Below are positions 51,384 to 61,383 of a stretch of 64,000 bases of DNA, in pieces. Below the pieces are notes generated by a model. That model saw only the letters and a program-made list of their open reading frames with translations, was not told where the DNA came from and ran no database searches. Source of the stretch: UBA7672 sp963718145 (lineage in GTDB: Bacteria > Pseudomonadota > Alphaproteobacteria > Caulobacterales > Hyphomonadaceae); the NCBI GenBank assembly GCA_963718145.1, contig CAVQYJ010000004.1:1-64000 (forward strand), written 5' to 3'. Numbering within the stretch: the stretch's first letter is position 1; every line of letters begins with the position of its first letter. Position numbers and translations under genes: made by a program.

Positions 51384-52844
51384 ATGGCAGGTGCGCAACC
51401 CCTCGACGACGCTGCGGCGACGGAACGAATTCCGGCGCCGCGGCTGCTTCTCGACGGCGCCGCCGAAGCGGCGCGGCTCCTCAGCCTTCAGCGCTCCGCC
51501 CAGCTTCGCTCCGGCGCACCAACTGCCGGCGAGCGTGACGAGCGCTTGATGAAGCTTGGCGCAATGGTGCGTGCCCGCCAGAATGCGTTCGCGGACGCGA
51601 TTTCGGCGGACTTCGGCAACCGCTCGCACATCGAGACGGCGCTGTTAGAAACCATGGTGCTGCTCTCTGCGATCCGTTACGCGCGCAAGAATGTGCGCTG
51701 GTGGATGGAGCCGGAACGCAGCGAGGTCGACATCACATTCTGGCCGGGCTCCGCCTGGGTGCGCCGCGAACCTTTGGGCGTCATCGGCGTGCTCAGCCCG
51801 TGGAACTATCCACTGCAACTGGCCCTGTCGCCACTGGTGGATATTCTGACCGCAGGCAACCGCGCGATCCTGAAGCCCTCCGAGCACACGCCGCGTTTCT
51901 CCGCTCTGCTCAAGCAGGCGATCGCCGAGACGTTCGATGAGGACGTCGTCGCCGTCGTGACGGGCGGCCCCGACGTCGCTGCCGGATTCTCGAAGCTGCC
52001 CTTCGACCACCTCGTGTTCACCGGCTCGACCGCTGTCGGCCGCAAGGTGGCCGCTGCCGCCGCTGAAGGCCTGGTGCCGGTGACGCTGGAACTCGGGGGA
52101 AAATCACCAGTCCTGATCTGCCCTTCGGGTTCGATGGCCAAGGCCGTCCAGGCGATCTCGTATGGCAAGTTCGTCAACGCGGGCCAGACCTGCATCGCGC
52201 CTGACTATGTGCTGGTCCCGCGCGTCAAGGCGATCGAATTTTGCGAACTTGCGATGGCCGAAGCGCGCCGGAGTTATCCTGACCTCGGCGCGGACTATTC
52301 CAGCATGATCAGCGAGCGCGCCTTTGACCGCATGATCACAGCAATTGGCGAGGCGGAGTCCGGCGGCGCTCGTATCCTGCGCCATCCCGTGCCTTCTGAC
52401 AGGTCGCGGAAGCTGATGCCGCCGATGATCGTTCTCGATCCGCCGGAAGAGAGCCTGATCATGCGGGAAGAGATTTTCGGTCCCATCCTGCCGGTCATCG
52501 GCTACGACACGATCGAGGATGCCCTGGACTGGATCCGGCGCCATCCGCACCCGCTGGCGCTCTACATCTTCGCCGAGTCCAGGCGAGAGCAGGAGGATGT
52601 GCTGAACCGCACCCGATCCGGCGGCGTCACGATCAACGGCACGCTGCTTCACATCGCACAGGAGGGCCTGCCATTTGGAGGCCTCGGCGCCAGCGGCTTC
52701 GGCCACTACCACGGCAAGGCAGGCTTCGACCGTTTCACCCACGCCCGTGCCGTCTTCCGCACCGGCTGGTTCAACGCCGCCAAACTCCTCGCGCCGCCTT
52801 ACGGCAAGCGGGCAAGGCGGATGCTGAAATTTCTGATGAGATAG
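51384..52844 (+). CDS. aldehyde dehydrogenase, coniferyl-aldehyde type
   Basis: A 486-residue NAD(P)-dependent aldehyde dehydrogenase. It has GVLSPWNYPLQLALSPLVD, FTGSTAVGRKV, the catalytic Glu in VTLELGGKSPVL and the catalytic Cys in NAGQTCIAPDYVLVP. The short build and the ALYIFAESRREQEDVLNRT and LPFGGLGASGFGHYHGKAGF segments match coniferyl-aldehyde dehydrogenase (CalB) and class 3-type enzymes, which lack the long C-terminal extension. It could oxidise a fatty or aromatic aldehyde. It is divergent from the preceding lipoprotein and convergent with the SGNH gene, with no bases to spare. Confidence 0.93.
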   Translation: MAGAQPLDDAAATERIPAPRLLLDGAAEAARLLSLQRSAQLRSGAPTAGERDERLMKLGAMVRARQNAFADAISADFGNRSHIETALLETMVLLSAIRYARKNVRWWMEPERSEVDITFWPGSAWVRREPLGVIGVLSPWNYPLQLALSPLVDILTAGNRAILKPSEHTPRFSALLKQAIAETFDEDVVAVVTGGPDVAAGFSKLPFDHLVFTGSTAVGRKVAAAAAEGLVPVTLELGGKSPVLICPSGSMAKAVQAISYGKFVNAGQTCIAPDYVLVPRVKAIEFCELAMAEARRSYPDLGADYSSMISERAFDRMITAIGEAESGGARILRHPVPSDRSRKLMPPMIVLDPPEESLIMREEIFGPILPVIGYDTIEDALDWIRRHPHPLALYIFAESRREQEDVLNRTRSGGVTINGTLLHIAQEGLPFGGLGASGFGHYHGKAGFDRFTHARAVFRTGWFNAAKLLAPPYGKRARRMLKFLMR

Positions 52845-53750
52845 TCAACGCGTCCCAAGAGTGTTCGCCAACGGGGCGCAAGACGCCATGATGTCGGCGT
52901 GTCGCGCCTGTCCGCTCATCGACAAGTGGATGCCGTCGGCATAGTCGGCCGAGGCGTCGAGTGCGCCGTCGTCATGCACGACAAACAGTCCCGCTGCGCT
53001 GCCGAGTTCCGCCAGCCTTTGTGCCTCGCGGGAGAAACCTGCCGCGCGCTGCTCCTCTTGCGTTGCGTGCACGATCAGGCAGGCTCCGGATGGCAGGGCG
53101 GCGAGACGGGAGAATAGGCGCGCCAGAGAACGCTCAGCATCGCCCACCGACCTGGGATCGACAGTCGCGGACGAATTGCCCGGCCCAGCTTTGCGAAGCA
53201 GCCAGTCGGGCAGGGCGAGCAGCGGTCGAGACTGTGGAAACGCATCGCGTTCCGGCGGCGTGAAAGTGCGATCATCCGTCAGGTCGTGGCTCGAAAGAAC
53301 GAGCACGGCTGCATTGGCGCCGAAAAGCCCATTCCGGTCGAGCCAGGCCAGCATGTTGCCGGGTCCCCACGAGGAGGACGAAATATTGAGCGCTTCGACG
53401 CGCTTTCCGTCAATGGCGGTGACGCCAGACAGTCGCGTGGTCGCCAGGTCATCGTGGTTGATATTCGTGTACCCGAACACGATACTGTCGCCGATGACCA
53501 GCACGCGAAACACGCCGGCGGGCTTCTCGCGCTCAACCGGCGGGCTGCGCATCCCCCATGCGTTTGTTCGCATGTCGACGCCGCGTCGCCGCACGGCCTG
53601 ATCGGCTTGCGGCACGTATTCGATCTCCGGATCGGCGTGGAAGAGAAGCTTGTCGCCCACGACCAACCGAAACGCGACCTCGGCCACGATGAATGCCGCG
53701 AACGCCGCAACGCTAAGGATCGCCCATCCGGTCACAGATGTCCGGCGCAT
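52845..53750 (-). CDS. membrane-anchored SGNH/GDSL hydrolase
   Basis: A 301-residue protein with one N-terminal helix (GWAILSVAAFAAFIVAEVAF) that anchors or exports it. The SGNH fold shows the nucleophile Ser in VLVIGDSIVFGY, an Asn block in ALNISSSSWGPGNMLAWL, and the Asp-x-x-His pair in YADGIHLSMSGQ. It would deacylate an ester-linked group outside the cytoplasm. It lies directly after the acyl-CoA dehydrogenase gene at 53766 on the same strand (15 bases). Confidence 0.88.
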   Translation of the reverse strand: MRRTSVTGWAILSVAAFAAFIVAEVAFRLVVGDKLLFHADPEIEYVPQADQAVRRRGVDMRTNAWGMRSPPVEREKPAGVFRVLVIGDSIVFGYTNINHDDLATTRLSGVTAIDGKRVEALNISSSSWGPGNMLAWLDRNGLFGANAAVLVLSSHDLTDDRTFTPPERDAFPQSRPLLALPDWLLRKAGPGNSSATVDPRSVGDAERSLARLFSRLAALPSGACLIVHATQEEQRAAGFSREAQRLAELGSAAGLFVVHDDGALDASADYADGIHLSMSGQARHADIMASCAPLANTLGTR

Positions 53751-53765
53751 GCGCTGACCTTGCGT

Positions 53766-54959
53766 CTACTGGTGATCCCTCAGCCCGAGCACGCGCTTGG
53801 CTACCACGTTGAGGTTGACCTCCGACGTCCCGCCTTCGATGGAGTTGCCCTTGGCGCGCAGCATGGCGCGGGTCGAGAGAATTTCACCCGGCTTGAAGCC
53901 TTCGCCTTCCCAGCCGAGGCCCTGATGGCCCATGGCCTCGACCTGGAGTTCGGTCTTGGTTTGGTTGAGCTTGGCCGCCGCGTATTTGACGATCGACGTG
54001 CCGGGGCCAACATCGGCGCCGGCCTTCGCCATCTCGGTATTGCGCTGGATGGTCAGCAGAAATGCCTGTTCGTACATCATTGACCTGGTGACGCGCGCAC
54101 GCAGGTCGCCATCGGCGATGATGCCATCTTTCACGCCGGCATACTTCTTGGCGATGTCAGCCAGCGAGGCGCCCGCATTGCGGTCGGCGCCGAAGCCGGT
54201 CGCCGAGATGTTCATGCGCTCATATTGCAGCAGGCGTTTGGCGATGTCCCAGCCCTTGCCCGGCGTCCCGACCAGTTGGTCCTTCGGAACCTTCACGTCA
54301 GTGAAGAATGTCTCGCAGAACGGCGAGGAGCCGGAAATGAGCAGGATCGGACGCGTCTCGACGCCCGGGCTGGTCATGTCGAACAGCACGAACGAGATGC
54401 CTTCGTGCTTCTTGGTGAAGTCGGTGCGCACCAGGCAGAAGATCCAGTCTGCATGGTCGGCATAGCTGGTCCAGATCTTTGATCCGTTGATCAGCCAGTG
54501 ATCGCCCTTGTCCTCGCACTTGGTCTGCAGCGAGGCGAGGTCGGAGCCCGCGCCCGGTTCGGAATAGCCCTGGCACCAGCGCGTGCGGCCGTTCACGATG
54601 TCCGGCAGGAATTTCTTCTTCTGCACGTCATTGGCGTATTCCAGCAGCACAGGCCCCAGCATCCACAGCCCGAACGAGGCGAGCGGCGCGCGCGCCTTCA
54701 TCGCCTTCAGCTCCTGGTCGAGAACGATGGCTTCTGCCTTCGACAAACCGCCGCCACCGTAATCCTTTGGCCATGCCGGCGCCGTCCAGCCCTTGGCGGC
54801 CATGCGCTCCAGCCAGATCTTCGAATCCGGGTTGGCGAATTTCTGGCCGCGACCGCCCCAGACGACCTCGTCCTCGACCATCGGCGCGCGCATCGACTGC
54901 GGGCAGTTTGCTTCGAGCCATTTGCGCGTCTCGGCGCGGAAGGTTTCTATGTCGGCCAT
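53766..54959 (-). CDS. acyl-CoA dehydrogenase
   Basis: A 397-residue acyl-CoA dehydrogenase with WCQGYSEPGAGSDLASLQTK (flavin and substrate motif), INGSKIWTSYADHADWIFCL and the C-terminal IEGGTSEVNLNVVAKRVLGL, which contains the catalytic-type Glu region. Its N-terminus (WLEANCPQSMRAPMVEDEVV) is the long type seen in FadE subunits acting on bulky acyl-CoAs. The shorter, apparently Glu-less dehydrogenase at 48789 could be its heteromeric partner; that is inference. The substrate is unknown. Confidence 0.92.
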   Translation of the reverse strand: MADIETFRAETRKWLEANCPQSMRAPMVEDEVVWGGRGQKFANPDSKIWLERMAAKGWTAPAWPKDYGGGGLSKAEAIVLDQELKAMKARAPLASFGLWMLGPVLLEYANDVQKKKFLPDIVNGRTRWCQGYSEPGAGSDLASLQTKCEDKGDHWLINGSKIWTSYADHADWIFCLVRTDFTKKHEGISFVLFDMTSPGVETRPILLISGSSPFCETFFTDVKVPKDQLVGTPGKGWDIAKRLLQYERMNISATGFGADRNAGASLADIAKKYAGVKDGIIADGDLRARVTRSMMYEQAFLLTIQRNTEMAKAGADVGPGTSIVKYAAAKLNQTKTELQVEAMGHQGLGWEGEGFKPGEILSTRAMLRAKGNSIEGGTSEVNLNVVAKRVLGLRDHQ

Positions 54960-55054
54960 GGTTGTTTTCCCGGCGGCAGGAATGTTCCGGTCAGGGCTAG
55001 CGAGGCGCCGTCAGGCGGTCAAGGCCGCTCCCTTTGTGTGGCGCCAGGCAGCAA

Positions 55055-55288
55055 TCAGGGCAGGCGTATCGCTCCTGTCGTAGCGCCGCTCTGGGTAGGC
55101 AGGCCCAGTAGCGTGGCGGCATGGACAAGGCCGGTGAACATCACGGCCCCGCTGATCACGGTCACCAGCGGCCAGGATATCCAGCGCGCTTTCAGGCTGT
55201 CTTTCCTGGGCCGGCCCGACTTCCAGCCGGCAAAGGCGGTGAGGGCGGCGCCGAAGCCGCTGGCGGCGAGGGTGAGGATCCATTCCAT
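55055..55288 (-). CDS. small two-helix membrane protein
   Basis: A 77-residue protein with two hydrophobic stretches, WILTLAASGFGAALTAFAGW and LVTVISGAVMFTGLVHAATL, joined by a basic loop. It has no recognisable family. Start ATG at 55288. It lies alone between the acyl-CoA dehydrogenase and the GT2 gene. Confidence 0.5.
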   Translation of the reverse strand: MEWILTLAASGFGAALTAFAGWKSGRPRKDSLKARWISWPLVTVISGAVMFTGLVHAATLLGLPTQSGATTGAIRLP

Positions 55289-55402
55289 GATGCGCAGATT
55301 TGGCGCGCGCCAAGCGAGAGGGCAAGCGTCCGCTGCCGCGACATGCTGGAAGCTCAGTCCGCACAAGTTCGGCGAAAAACGGCGATGCTGCCTGAAACAG
55401 AT

Positions 55403-56938
55403 TCATGAGCCCCTCGAAGCGCCCTCCCGATGTCCGGGAGAACGCGCCGTGCGGCCGGCCGCCTGTCGGGCGGTCGATCGTCCGTGAGGCGTCTTTGCCC
55501 AGAAGTGCGGGCGGCGGCGGATTTCCCAAAGGGCGCTGATCATCGCCAGCGATAGCAACGGCCAGTAGAGCGGCAGAGTCGCGAGCGCCATCACCGGTGT
55601 CTGCTTCATTCGCGCGGCGATTGCCGCGGCGAGGACGCCCCCATAGCCAACGCCAAACACCGCTGCGTGCCATCCCTCAAGCGAGGAGTAAGGAGTGAGC
55701 AGTCCGAGCAGCATCCAGATCATCAATGGCGCGTGCATCATCGAGGCGAGCAGCGACCCGCCAAGCGTCAGTTGCACAGACAGGTAGTTCAGCCAGCCCA
55801 TACCTTTCGCCGCTGCAACCGGTTGCCGCGAAGCCACCACCCAGGTCTGCAGGTGGCCCTTCATCCAGCGCGTGCGCTGCGACATCCAGTCCTTGAGCCG
55901 CGAAGGCCCTTCTTCCCAGGTCGGCGCCGAAATAGTGGTGGCCGCGCCGCCAAAGCGGGCGAGGCGAAGCCCAAGGTCGGCATCCTCGGTGACATTCCAG
56001 GCATCCCACGCGCCGGCCGCTTCTAGCCGGTCGCGGCGGAAATAGTTGCTGGTCCCGCCCAGCGCCAGCGGCACTCGCAGGCGCGCGAGAAAAGGCAGCC
56101 ACACCCGGAAATGGATCGCGTATTCCACATCGAACTGGCGCGCGATCCAGCTGTCGGCCCCATTGTGAACAAGAAGGGGCGCCTGCACGACGGCAAGGTT
56201 CGAGGGACCAGAGCGGAACGCTGAAATCGCCTCGCGCGGCTGGTCTGGCGCCGGGCGGTCCTCCGCATCAAACACGGCGATGTAGTCGCCGCGCGCAGAT
56301 GCGAGTCCGTAGTTGAGCGCTTTCGGTTTGGTGCGTGGCGCTCCCGGTGGGACCGGGATGATCTCGAACCAGGACGGAGGCCCGGCCGCCAGGACGGCGC
56401 GCAAGGTCGGCTCGTCGTCCGCTTCGATCAGCAGCTTCACGTCCAGCCGGTCGACCGGATAGTCCAGCTTCTGGATCGACTGAATCAAGGCCGACGCGAC
56501 CTCCGCTTCTCGATAAAGCGGGACCAACGCTGTCAAGGGCGGCAGATCGGCGTCCGCGATCCTCGGCAGTGGTTTCAGTGTGCTTGGGATAAACGCCGCG
56601 ATCGTGGCCATGAGGCGAAGCAGGACGATCAGGCCGAAGACGATTGCGAACAGGGCTATAACAGCCGCCTCAAAAGCCTGAGGCCGCAACACCAGGAAAA
56701 CCAGGGCCGCGCCGAGCAGCGCCTGCGCTCCGTGACGCTGGCCCGGCGTCAGGCCAGTCCTGGCGCTCAGCTCTGGCGTGCGGTCCGCCAGACCGTTGCA
56801 GGCGATCCCGAAGGCCCGCGCGTCCTTGAGCCGCCGCTCCAGCGTTCCCTCATTTGCAAATGCAGCTGGATCGCCTTCAAACAGAGAAGCCCCCCACAAC
56901 CGACGGGCAAATCCTAGCGCGGGTTCGTCCTGCGGCAA
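55403..56938 (-). CDS. GT2 family membrane glycosyltransferase
   Basis: A 511-residue processive-type glycosyltransferase. Two N-terminal helices (ALLGAALVFLVLRPQ and FEAAVIALFAIVFGLIVLL) precede the GT-A domain: LTALVPLYREAEVASALIQS, the metal motif IAVFDAEDRPAPDQP, the TED motif TEDADLGLRLARFGG and QRTRWMKGHLQTW (QxxRW). Two or three helices follow. Similar proteins make beta-linked exopolysaccharides such as cellulose-like or NagA-type glycans. The start is probably the TTG at 56938. The gene lies 36 bases after the restored end of the GGDEF-EAL gene, suggesting cyclic-di-GMP-linked control. Confidence 0.88.
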   Translation of the reverse strand: MPQDEPALGFARRLWGASLFEGDPAAFANEGTLERRLKDARAFGIACNGLADRTPELSARTGLTPGQRHGAQALLGAALVFLVLRPQAFEAAVIALFAIVFGLIVLLRLMATIAAFIPSTLKPLPRIADADLPPLTALVPLYREAEVASALIQSIQKLDYPVDRLDVKLLIEADDEPTLRAVLAAGPPSWFEIIPVPPGAPRTKPKALNYGLASARGDYIAVFDAEDRPAPDQPREAISAFRSGPSNLAVVQAPLLVHNGADSWIARQFDVEYAIHFRVWLPFLARLRVPLALGGTSNYFRRDRLEAAGAWDAWNVTEDADLGLRLARFGGAATTISAPTWEEGPSRLKDWMSQRTRWMKGHLQTWVVASRQPVAAAKGMGWLNYLSVQLTLGGSLLASMMHAPLMIWMLLGLLTPYSSLEGWHAAVFGVGYGGVLAAAIAARMKQTPVMALATLPLYWPLLSLAMISALWEIRRRPHFWAKTPHGRSTARQAAGRTARSPGHREGASRGS

Positions 56939-56974
56939 TCCACCAATGGTTGAATGTGCGACGATTTCGGGTTT

Positions 56975-59273
56975 TTAGGCGCGCAATCGGAGGAGCGGAT
57001 GCAGCTTGGCGGCGGGGCGAGCCGGCGGTTCCTTCCGCTGAAGCTCGCTCGCGGGCTGTGGGCGGCTGTAGAGATAGCCCTGCACCTCCGTGCAGCCCAT
57101 ACCCGGCAAGAATGGCGGCCTGCTGTTCGTCCTCGACGCCTTCCGCCGTAACCCGCATGCCAAGGTCGCGGGCGAGTGAGATGATCGCGCGCACAATTGC
57201 CTGGTTCTCTGTGCTGGTCTCGATGTCGCGCACAAAGCGCTGGTCGATCTTGATCTTGTCGAACGGGAACGCGCGCAGATAGCTCAGTGACGAATAGCCT
57301 GTTCCAAAATCGTCGAGCGCGATCTTGACGCCGAGCTCGCGCAGCGCATGCAGCGTGCGTATGTTGTGTTCGGTCTCGTCCATCAGGACGCTCTCGGTGA
57401 TCTCCACCTCGAGTCGGCTGGGTTCAAGTTGCGATGCCGCGAGTGCGCCGACAACCGTGGCGACCAGGGAGGGGTTCTGCATCTGCGCTGGCGAGAGGTT
57501 GATCGCAACGGCGACATCGTCGCTCCATTGCGAGGCTTCCGCGATTGCCTTGCGGATCACCCACTCGCCCAGAGGCACGATGACGCCGGTTTCTTCGGCG
57601 CAGGTGATGAAGACAGCTGGCGACACAAGGCCGTGGCCAGGCCGGTTCCAACGCAGCAGGGTCTCGTAACCTGAGACCTTTCGGGTGCGTGTATTTACTA
57701 GCGGCTGGAAGTAGACCTCCATTGTCTCGTTCGCCAGGGCGGCCCGCAGGTCGGATTCGAGGTCGGCGCGCAACTGCGCGTCCTCGTCCATGCCAGTCTC
57801 GAAAAAGCGCGAGCAACCGCGGCCCTGAGCCTTGGCGCGGTAGAGCGCGAGCTCGGCGTTCTTCATAAGGACGGCGGGGTCGAGGCCGTCGTCCGGCGCC
57901 ATTGCGACGCCGACGCTGCCGCCGGCGAGGATGTCCTTGCCGTTGAGGTTCACGGGGGCAAGCAGGGCGTCGACGACGAGGTCGGCGAGGTCCTGGACCT
58001 CTTCGCGCGTGATTTCGCGATGGAGCACTGCGAACTCATCACCTCCGAGACGCGCCAGGAAGGCGGTCGGGCCGACACAGTCGCGAAGGCGCTGCGCCAC
58101 GATCTTGAGATAGGCATCGCCCGCCGGGTGGCCGAGCGTGTCGTTGATGGCCTTGAAATTGTCGAGGTCGATGCAGAACAGCGCAAATGTCTCGCCGCGC
58201 ACTTCGACGGACTCGCGGGCCGCTTCGAGTTGGCGCACCAGCATGGCGCGGTTGGCGAGGTCGGTGAGGCTGTCAAATTCAGTCACATACGCGATGCGAG
58301 CCTCGGCATCGCGCGAGCGCGTGATGTCCGAGCATACCCCGCGGTATCCGCCATCCGCCGTGGGCTGGCCCGACAGCGACCACCAAGCCTCGCGCCCGCC
58401 GATCCGCACGCGCAGAACTTCGTCCCGAAACGTCTTGCGCTCACGCATGAACTGGTCGAGCTGCTGAGCCGATTCGGGAGCGAAGAGAGCAAGCAGGCTA
58501 CCGCCTTCAAGAAGGTCCATGGAGAGGCCCGTCACGTCGACGAAGCGTTTGGTGACCCTGCCGAGCTTGCCGGAGGCGTCGGTTCGCCACAGCCAGTCGG
58601 CCGAGTGCGCTTCGAAATCATTCAGCAGGATGCTCATCGCTTCCTTGGCTTCCGCCAGCGCTGCGTTCGAGATATGGCGGCGGACATAGTTGGCGCCGTT
58701 CATCGCGGCGAAGCGTTGTAGTGCGCTGATGCAGCCAACGAGCAGGAAGACCGTCTCGCCCGCCCACATATGGAAACCGGTGAACAGGCCAAGCGCCGCG
58801 CCAGTCCCGACCATCAAGGAATAGCCGAGGGAGGCGATCGGGAAGGACGAGTGTAGCAGGGCCCCGACGCAAAGGATCGAGGCGGTCAGCACGCCGAGCA
58901 GCAGAAGATGCTCGGGACCGGATTGGGCGATCAATGACCAGATAATAAGGCCCCATACGCCGCCAGAGGCGAGGGTGGCGCGGACGATGCGTGCGTCTTC
59001 GGAGGCGCTGTCTCTGGATTCCTTGCGGCCAGCGTCGCGCAGGCGGAGGAAGACTAGGACGGCGGATGTGTAGCACCACACAAACACGATCGGCATGATC
59101 GGTTCAGCCCAGAAGGCGAAGGTCAGGATTATCGCGTTGAGGAGACTGTGAATTGCCGCGATTGGGGCGGCGTTGCGGAAGGAGCGCCTGCGCGCCGCGC
59201 CAATGGCGTCGCGATGTTCGGGTGGAATTTGGACGGCGCCGAGAAACTGCGCCCGCAGATTCGAGAGGCCCAT
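56975..59273 (-). CDS. GGDEF-EAL cyclic-di-GMP protein, frame broken at end
   Basis: A membrane protein of 765 residues when corrected. About five N-terminal helices (such as PIMPIVFVWCYTSAVLVFL and HLLLLGVLTASILCVGALL), then a PAS-like domain (DWLWRTDASGKLGRVTKRF), GGDEF (RLGGDEFAVLHREI, intact) and EAL (GYETLLRW in place of EALLRW, ITESVL, LDDFGTGYSSLSYL, AEGVE). It may both make and break cyclic-di-GMP. After AAILAG the frame is lost; removing one base near 57100 restores MGCTEVQGYLYSRPQPASEL and a stop at 56975. The uncorrected frame would run on to 56877 with a nonsense tail. Confidence 0.9.
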
Positions 59274-59426
59274 CCGACCGTTCCCCCGCCGTCCGTTGCC
59301 TCTACCCGGCGGATTGTTTACGGGCTGGCTTGAGGGGGGATTATGCCTTTTTGTGTTCGATATTCTGTCAAACCGGTACGAGAAATTTGATCGATCGGCC
59401 GCGCTAACACTGGCGAAGCAGAAGTT

Positions 59427-60443
59427 TCAGGCGAGAGCCTTAACTGTCGCCGCGATTTCATCACCAATTGTGGCCCAGGAACAGACAAAGCGGTGCGATC
59501 CGTCCGGCCAAGGATAGAATGTAGCTCCTGCCTTAGCCAGTTTCTCGGCGGCGCCCGGCGGCAGCCGGCAGAACACTTCATTGCCCTCGACCGGATGCAC
59601 AAGATCGCCGCCAGCCGTCGTTAGCGCCGCTGCAAGTCCTTGCGCCGAGGCATTGGCCTGCGTTGCGAGCGTCATCCACAGCCCGTCTTTCAGGTAGGCC
59701 GCCATCTGGGCGCCAAGGAATCGCATCTTGGGCGGCATGTGGCCCGAGCGCTTGGCGCGGGCCTGGAGTTCGCCGAGCCGATCGCGTGCCTTGCCGAATA
59801 GCAGGACCGCCTCGCAGCCTGCGCCGCCGTTCTTGGTGGCGCCAAAGCTCATGATGTCGACCCCGGCGCGCCAGCTCAACGCGGCGGGAGTCGCGCCAGT
59901 GGAAGCCAGCGCATTGGCGAAACGGGCGCCGTCGAGATGCACGAGAAGGCCGGCGGCATGGGCTAGGGCTGCACGCTGCGCGGTTTCCCCGGCCGAATAT
60001 GCGGCGCCGCACTCGGTGAGGTTGGAGAGGGAAAGAGCGTGAAGCGGACTTTCGTGGACGAAGCCGGGATTGTTGGCGGCGAGGCGCTTCTTGAGCGCGG
60101 CTATGTCGATCTTGCCGTGTGCGCCGGGAAGCAGGGATAGCTTGGCGCCGCCGGTGAAGAACTCCGGCGCGCCGCGCTCGTCGCGCTCGATGTGCGCTTC
60201 CTCGTGACAGGCGATGGCGCCGTGGCCGGGGCAGATCACGGACAAGGCCAGCGCGTTTGCGGCGGTGCCGGACGAGGCGAGCCAGATGTCGAGGTCGGCT
60301 TCGAACGCGTCCGAGAGCGCTTGTTTCGCGGCGGCCGTCCAGGGGTCGGCGCCATAGCTGGAGGCGGGGCCTTTGGCGGCGTCGACCATCGCTTCGAGGA
60401 TTGCGGGGTGGGCCGGGGCGGCGGTGTCGGAGGAGAAGTTCAT
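59427..60443 (-). CDS. low-specificity L-threonine aldolase
   Basis: A 338-residue PLP enzyme of the threonine aldolase/beta-eliminating lyase family that splits threonine or allo-threonine into glycine and acetaldehyde. It starts NFSSDTAAPAHPAILEAM and has IWLASSGTAANALALS, CHEEAHIERDERGAPEFF, HLDGARFANALAS and the PLP lysine in MSFGATKNGGAGCEAVL. The ATG at 60443 gives the usual start; upstream codons are basic and non-homologous. It is divergent from the dehalogenase. The product glycine links it in metabolism to the glycine cleavage operon, but the two are far apart. Confidence 0.92.
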   Translation of the reverse strand: MNFSSDTAAPAHPAILEAMVDAAKGPASSYGADPWTAAAKQALSDAFEADLDIWLASSGTAANALALSVICPGHGAIACHEEAHIERDERGAPEFFTGGAKLSLLPGAHGKIDIAALKKRLAANNPGFVHESPLHALSLSNLTECGAAYSAGETAQRAALAHAAGLLVHLDGARFANALASTGATPAALSWRAGVDIMSFGATKNGGAGCEAVLLFGKARDRLGELQARAKRSGHMPPKMRFLGAQMAAYLKDGLWMTLATQANASAQGLAAALTTAGGDLVHPVEGNEVFCRLPPGAAEKLAKAGATFYPWPDGSHRFVCSWATIGDEIAATVKALA

Positions 60444-60526
60444 GGTCGTGGCGCCTCTTGACGGGCCTCCTCTGGAGCCGAACGCGCGGGCATGCAAGCC
60501 TTTGGAAAACGAGGCGGGGTGCGATC

Positions 60527-61255
60527 ATGAGCGAGATGTCGGACATGAAGACCCAAGTAAAGGCATTGGCGTTCGACGTGTTCGGAACGACGGTGGACTG
60601 GAATGTCGGGATTGGGCGCGAGCTGAAGGCGGCGCTGGCGCCGAGAGGGTATGAATTCGACTGGGTGCAGTTCGCGAACCGCTGGCGGAGGGAATACCAA
60701 CCGGCGATGGAGGGCGTGCGGTCGGGCAAGCGCGGGTATGTTTGGATGGACGTGCTACACCGGGAGATGCTGGATCCGGTGCTGGAGGAGTACGGCGTTG
60801 CGGGGCTGAGCGACGAGGAGAAGATGAACCTGGCGCTTGGCTGGCGGCGGCTGGATCCGTGGCCGGACGTGGTCGAGGGCATGACACGGCTCAAGCGGAA
60901 GTTCATCCTGGTCGCCTGCTCAAACGCAAACGTCGCGCTGGCGGTGGAAATGGCGAAGCGGGGTGGGCTGCCGTGGGATGCGATCCTCGGGGCCGAACTG
61001 GTTCGGATGTATAAGCCGAGGCCGGAGGTCTATGACAGCGTCGGCGCGTTCCTGGGCCTCAAGCCAGAGAATGTGATGATGGTGGCGTGCCACGACTGGG
61101 ACCTGAAGGGCGCGAAGGCCCGCGGACTGCGCACGGCGTATGTACGGCGGGAGCTGGAGTACGGGCCCGGCGGCGCGCTGCCCGAGCCCGCGCCTGGATC
61201 ACACGACGTGCACGTCGCGCACTTCATGGGACTGGCGGATGCACTGGGGGCGTGA
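60527..61255 (+). CDS. haloacid dehalogenase, type II
   Basis: A 242-residue HAD-superfamily enzyme of the 2-haloacid dehalogenase type. Motif I is LAFDVFGTTVDWN with the nucleophile Asp, motif II LVACSNANVALAV, motif III Lys in RMYKPRPEVYDSV and motif IV MVACHDWDLKGAKARGLRTA. The long frame upstream of the ATG at 60527 is basic shadow sequence; GAGGCGGGG precedes the ATG. Real dehalogenase activity is possible but not shown; similar proteins act on other phosphate or halide substrates. Confidence 0.9.
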   Translation: MSEMSDMKTQVKALAFDVFGTTVDWNVGIGRELKAALAPRGYEFDWVQFANRWRREYQPAMEGVRSGKRGYVWMDVLHREMLDPVLEEYGVAGLSDEEKMNLALGWRRLDPWPDVVEGMTRLKRKFILVACSNANVALAVEMAKRGGLPWDAILGAELVRMYKPRPEVYDSVGAFLGLKPENVMMVACHDWDLKGAKARGLRTAYVRRELEYGPGGALPEPAPGSHDVHVAHFMGLADALGA

Positions 61256-61383
61256 GGTGCAGACATAAGGGCGCGATCCCGCAGGTGGCTGTGAGGCGGG
61301 GTGGGTTGGTGCTGCTTGGACAGGCTTGGAGCCAGGGAGGGGCGCGAGCAATTCACGCGCGACACTCTGGCCTTTTACGGGGC

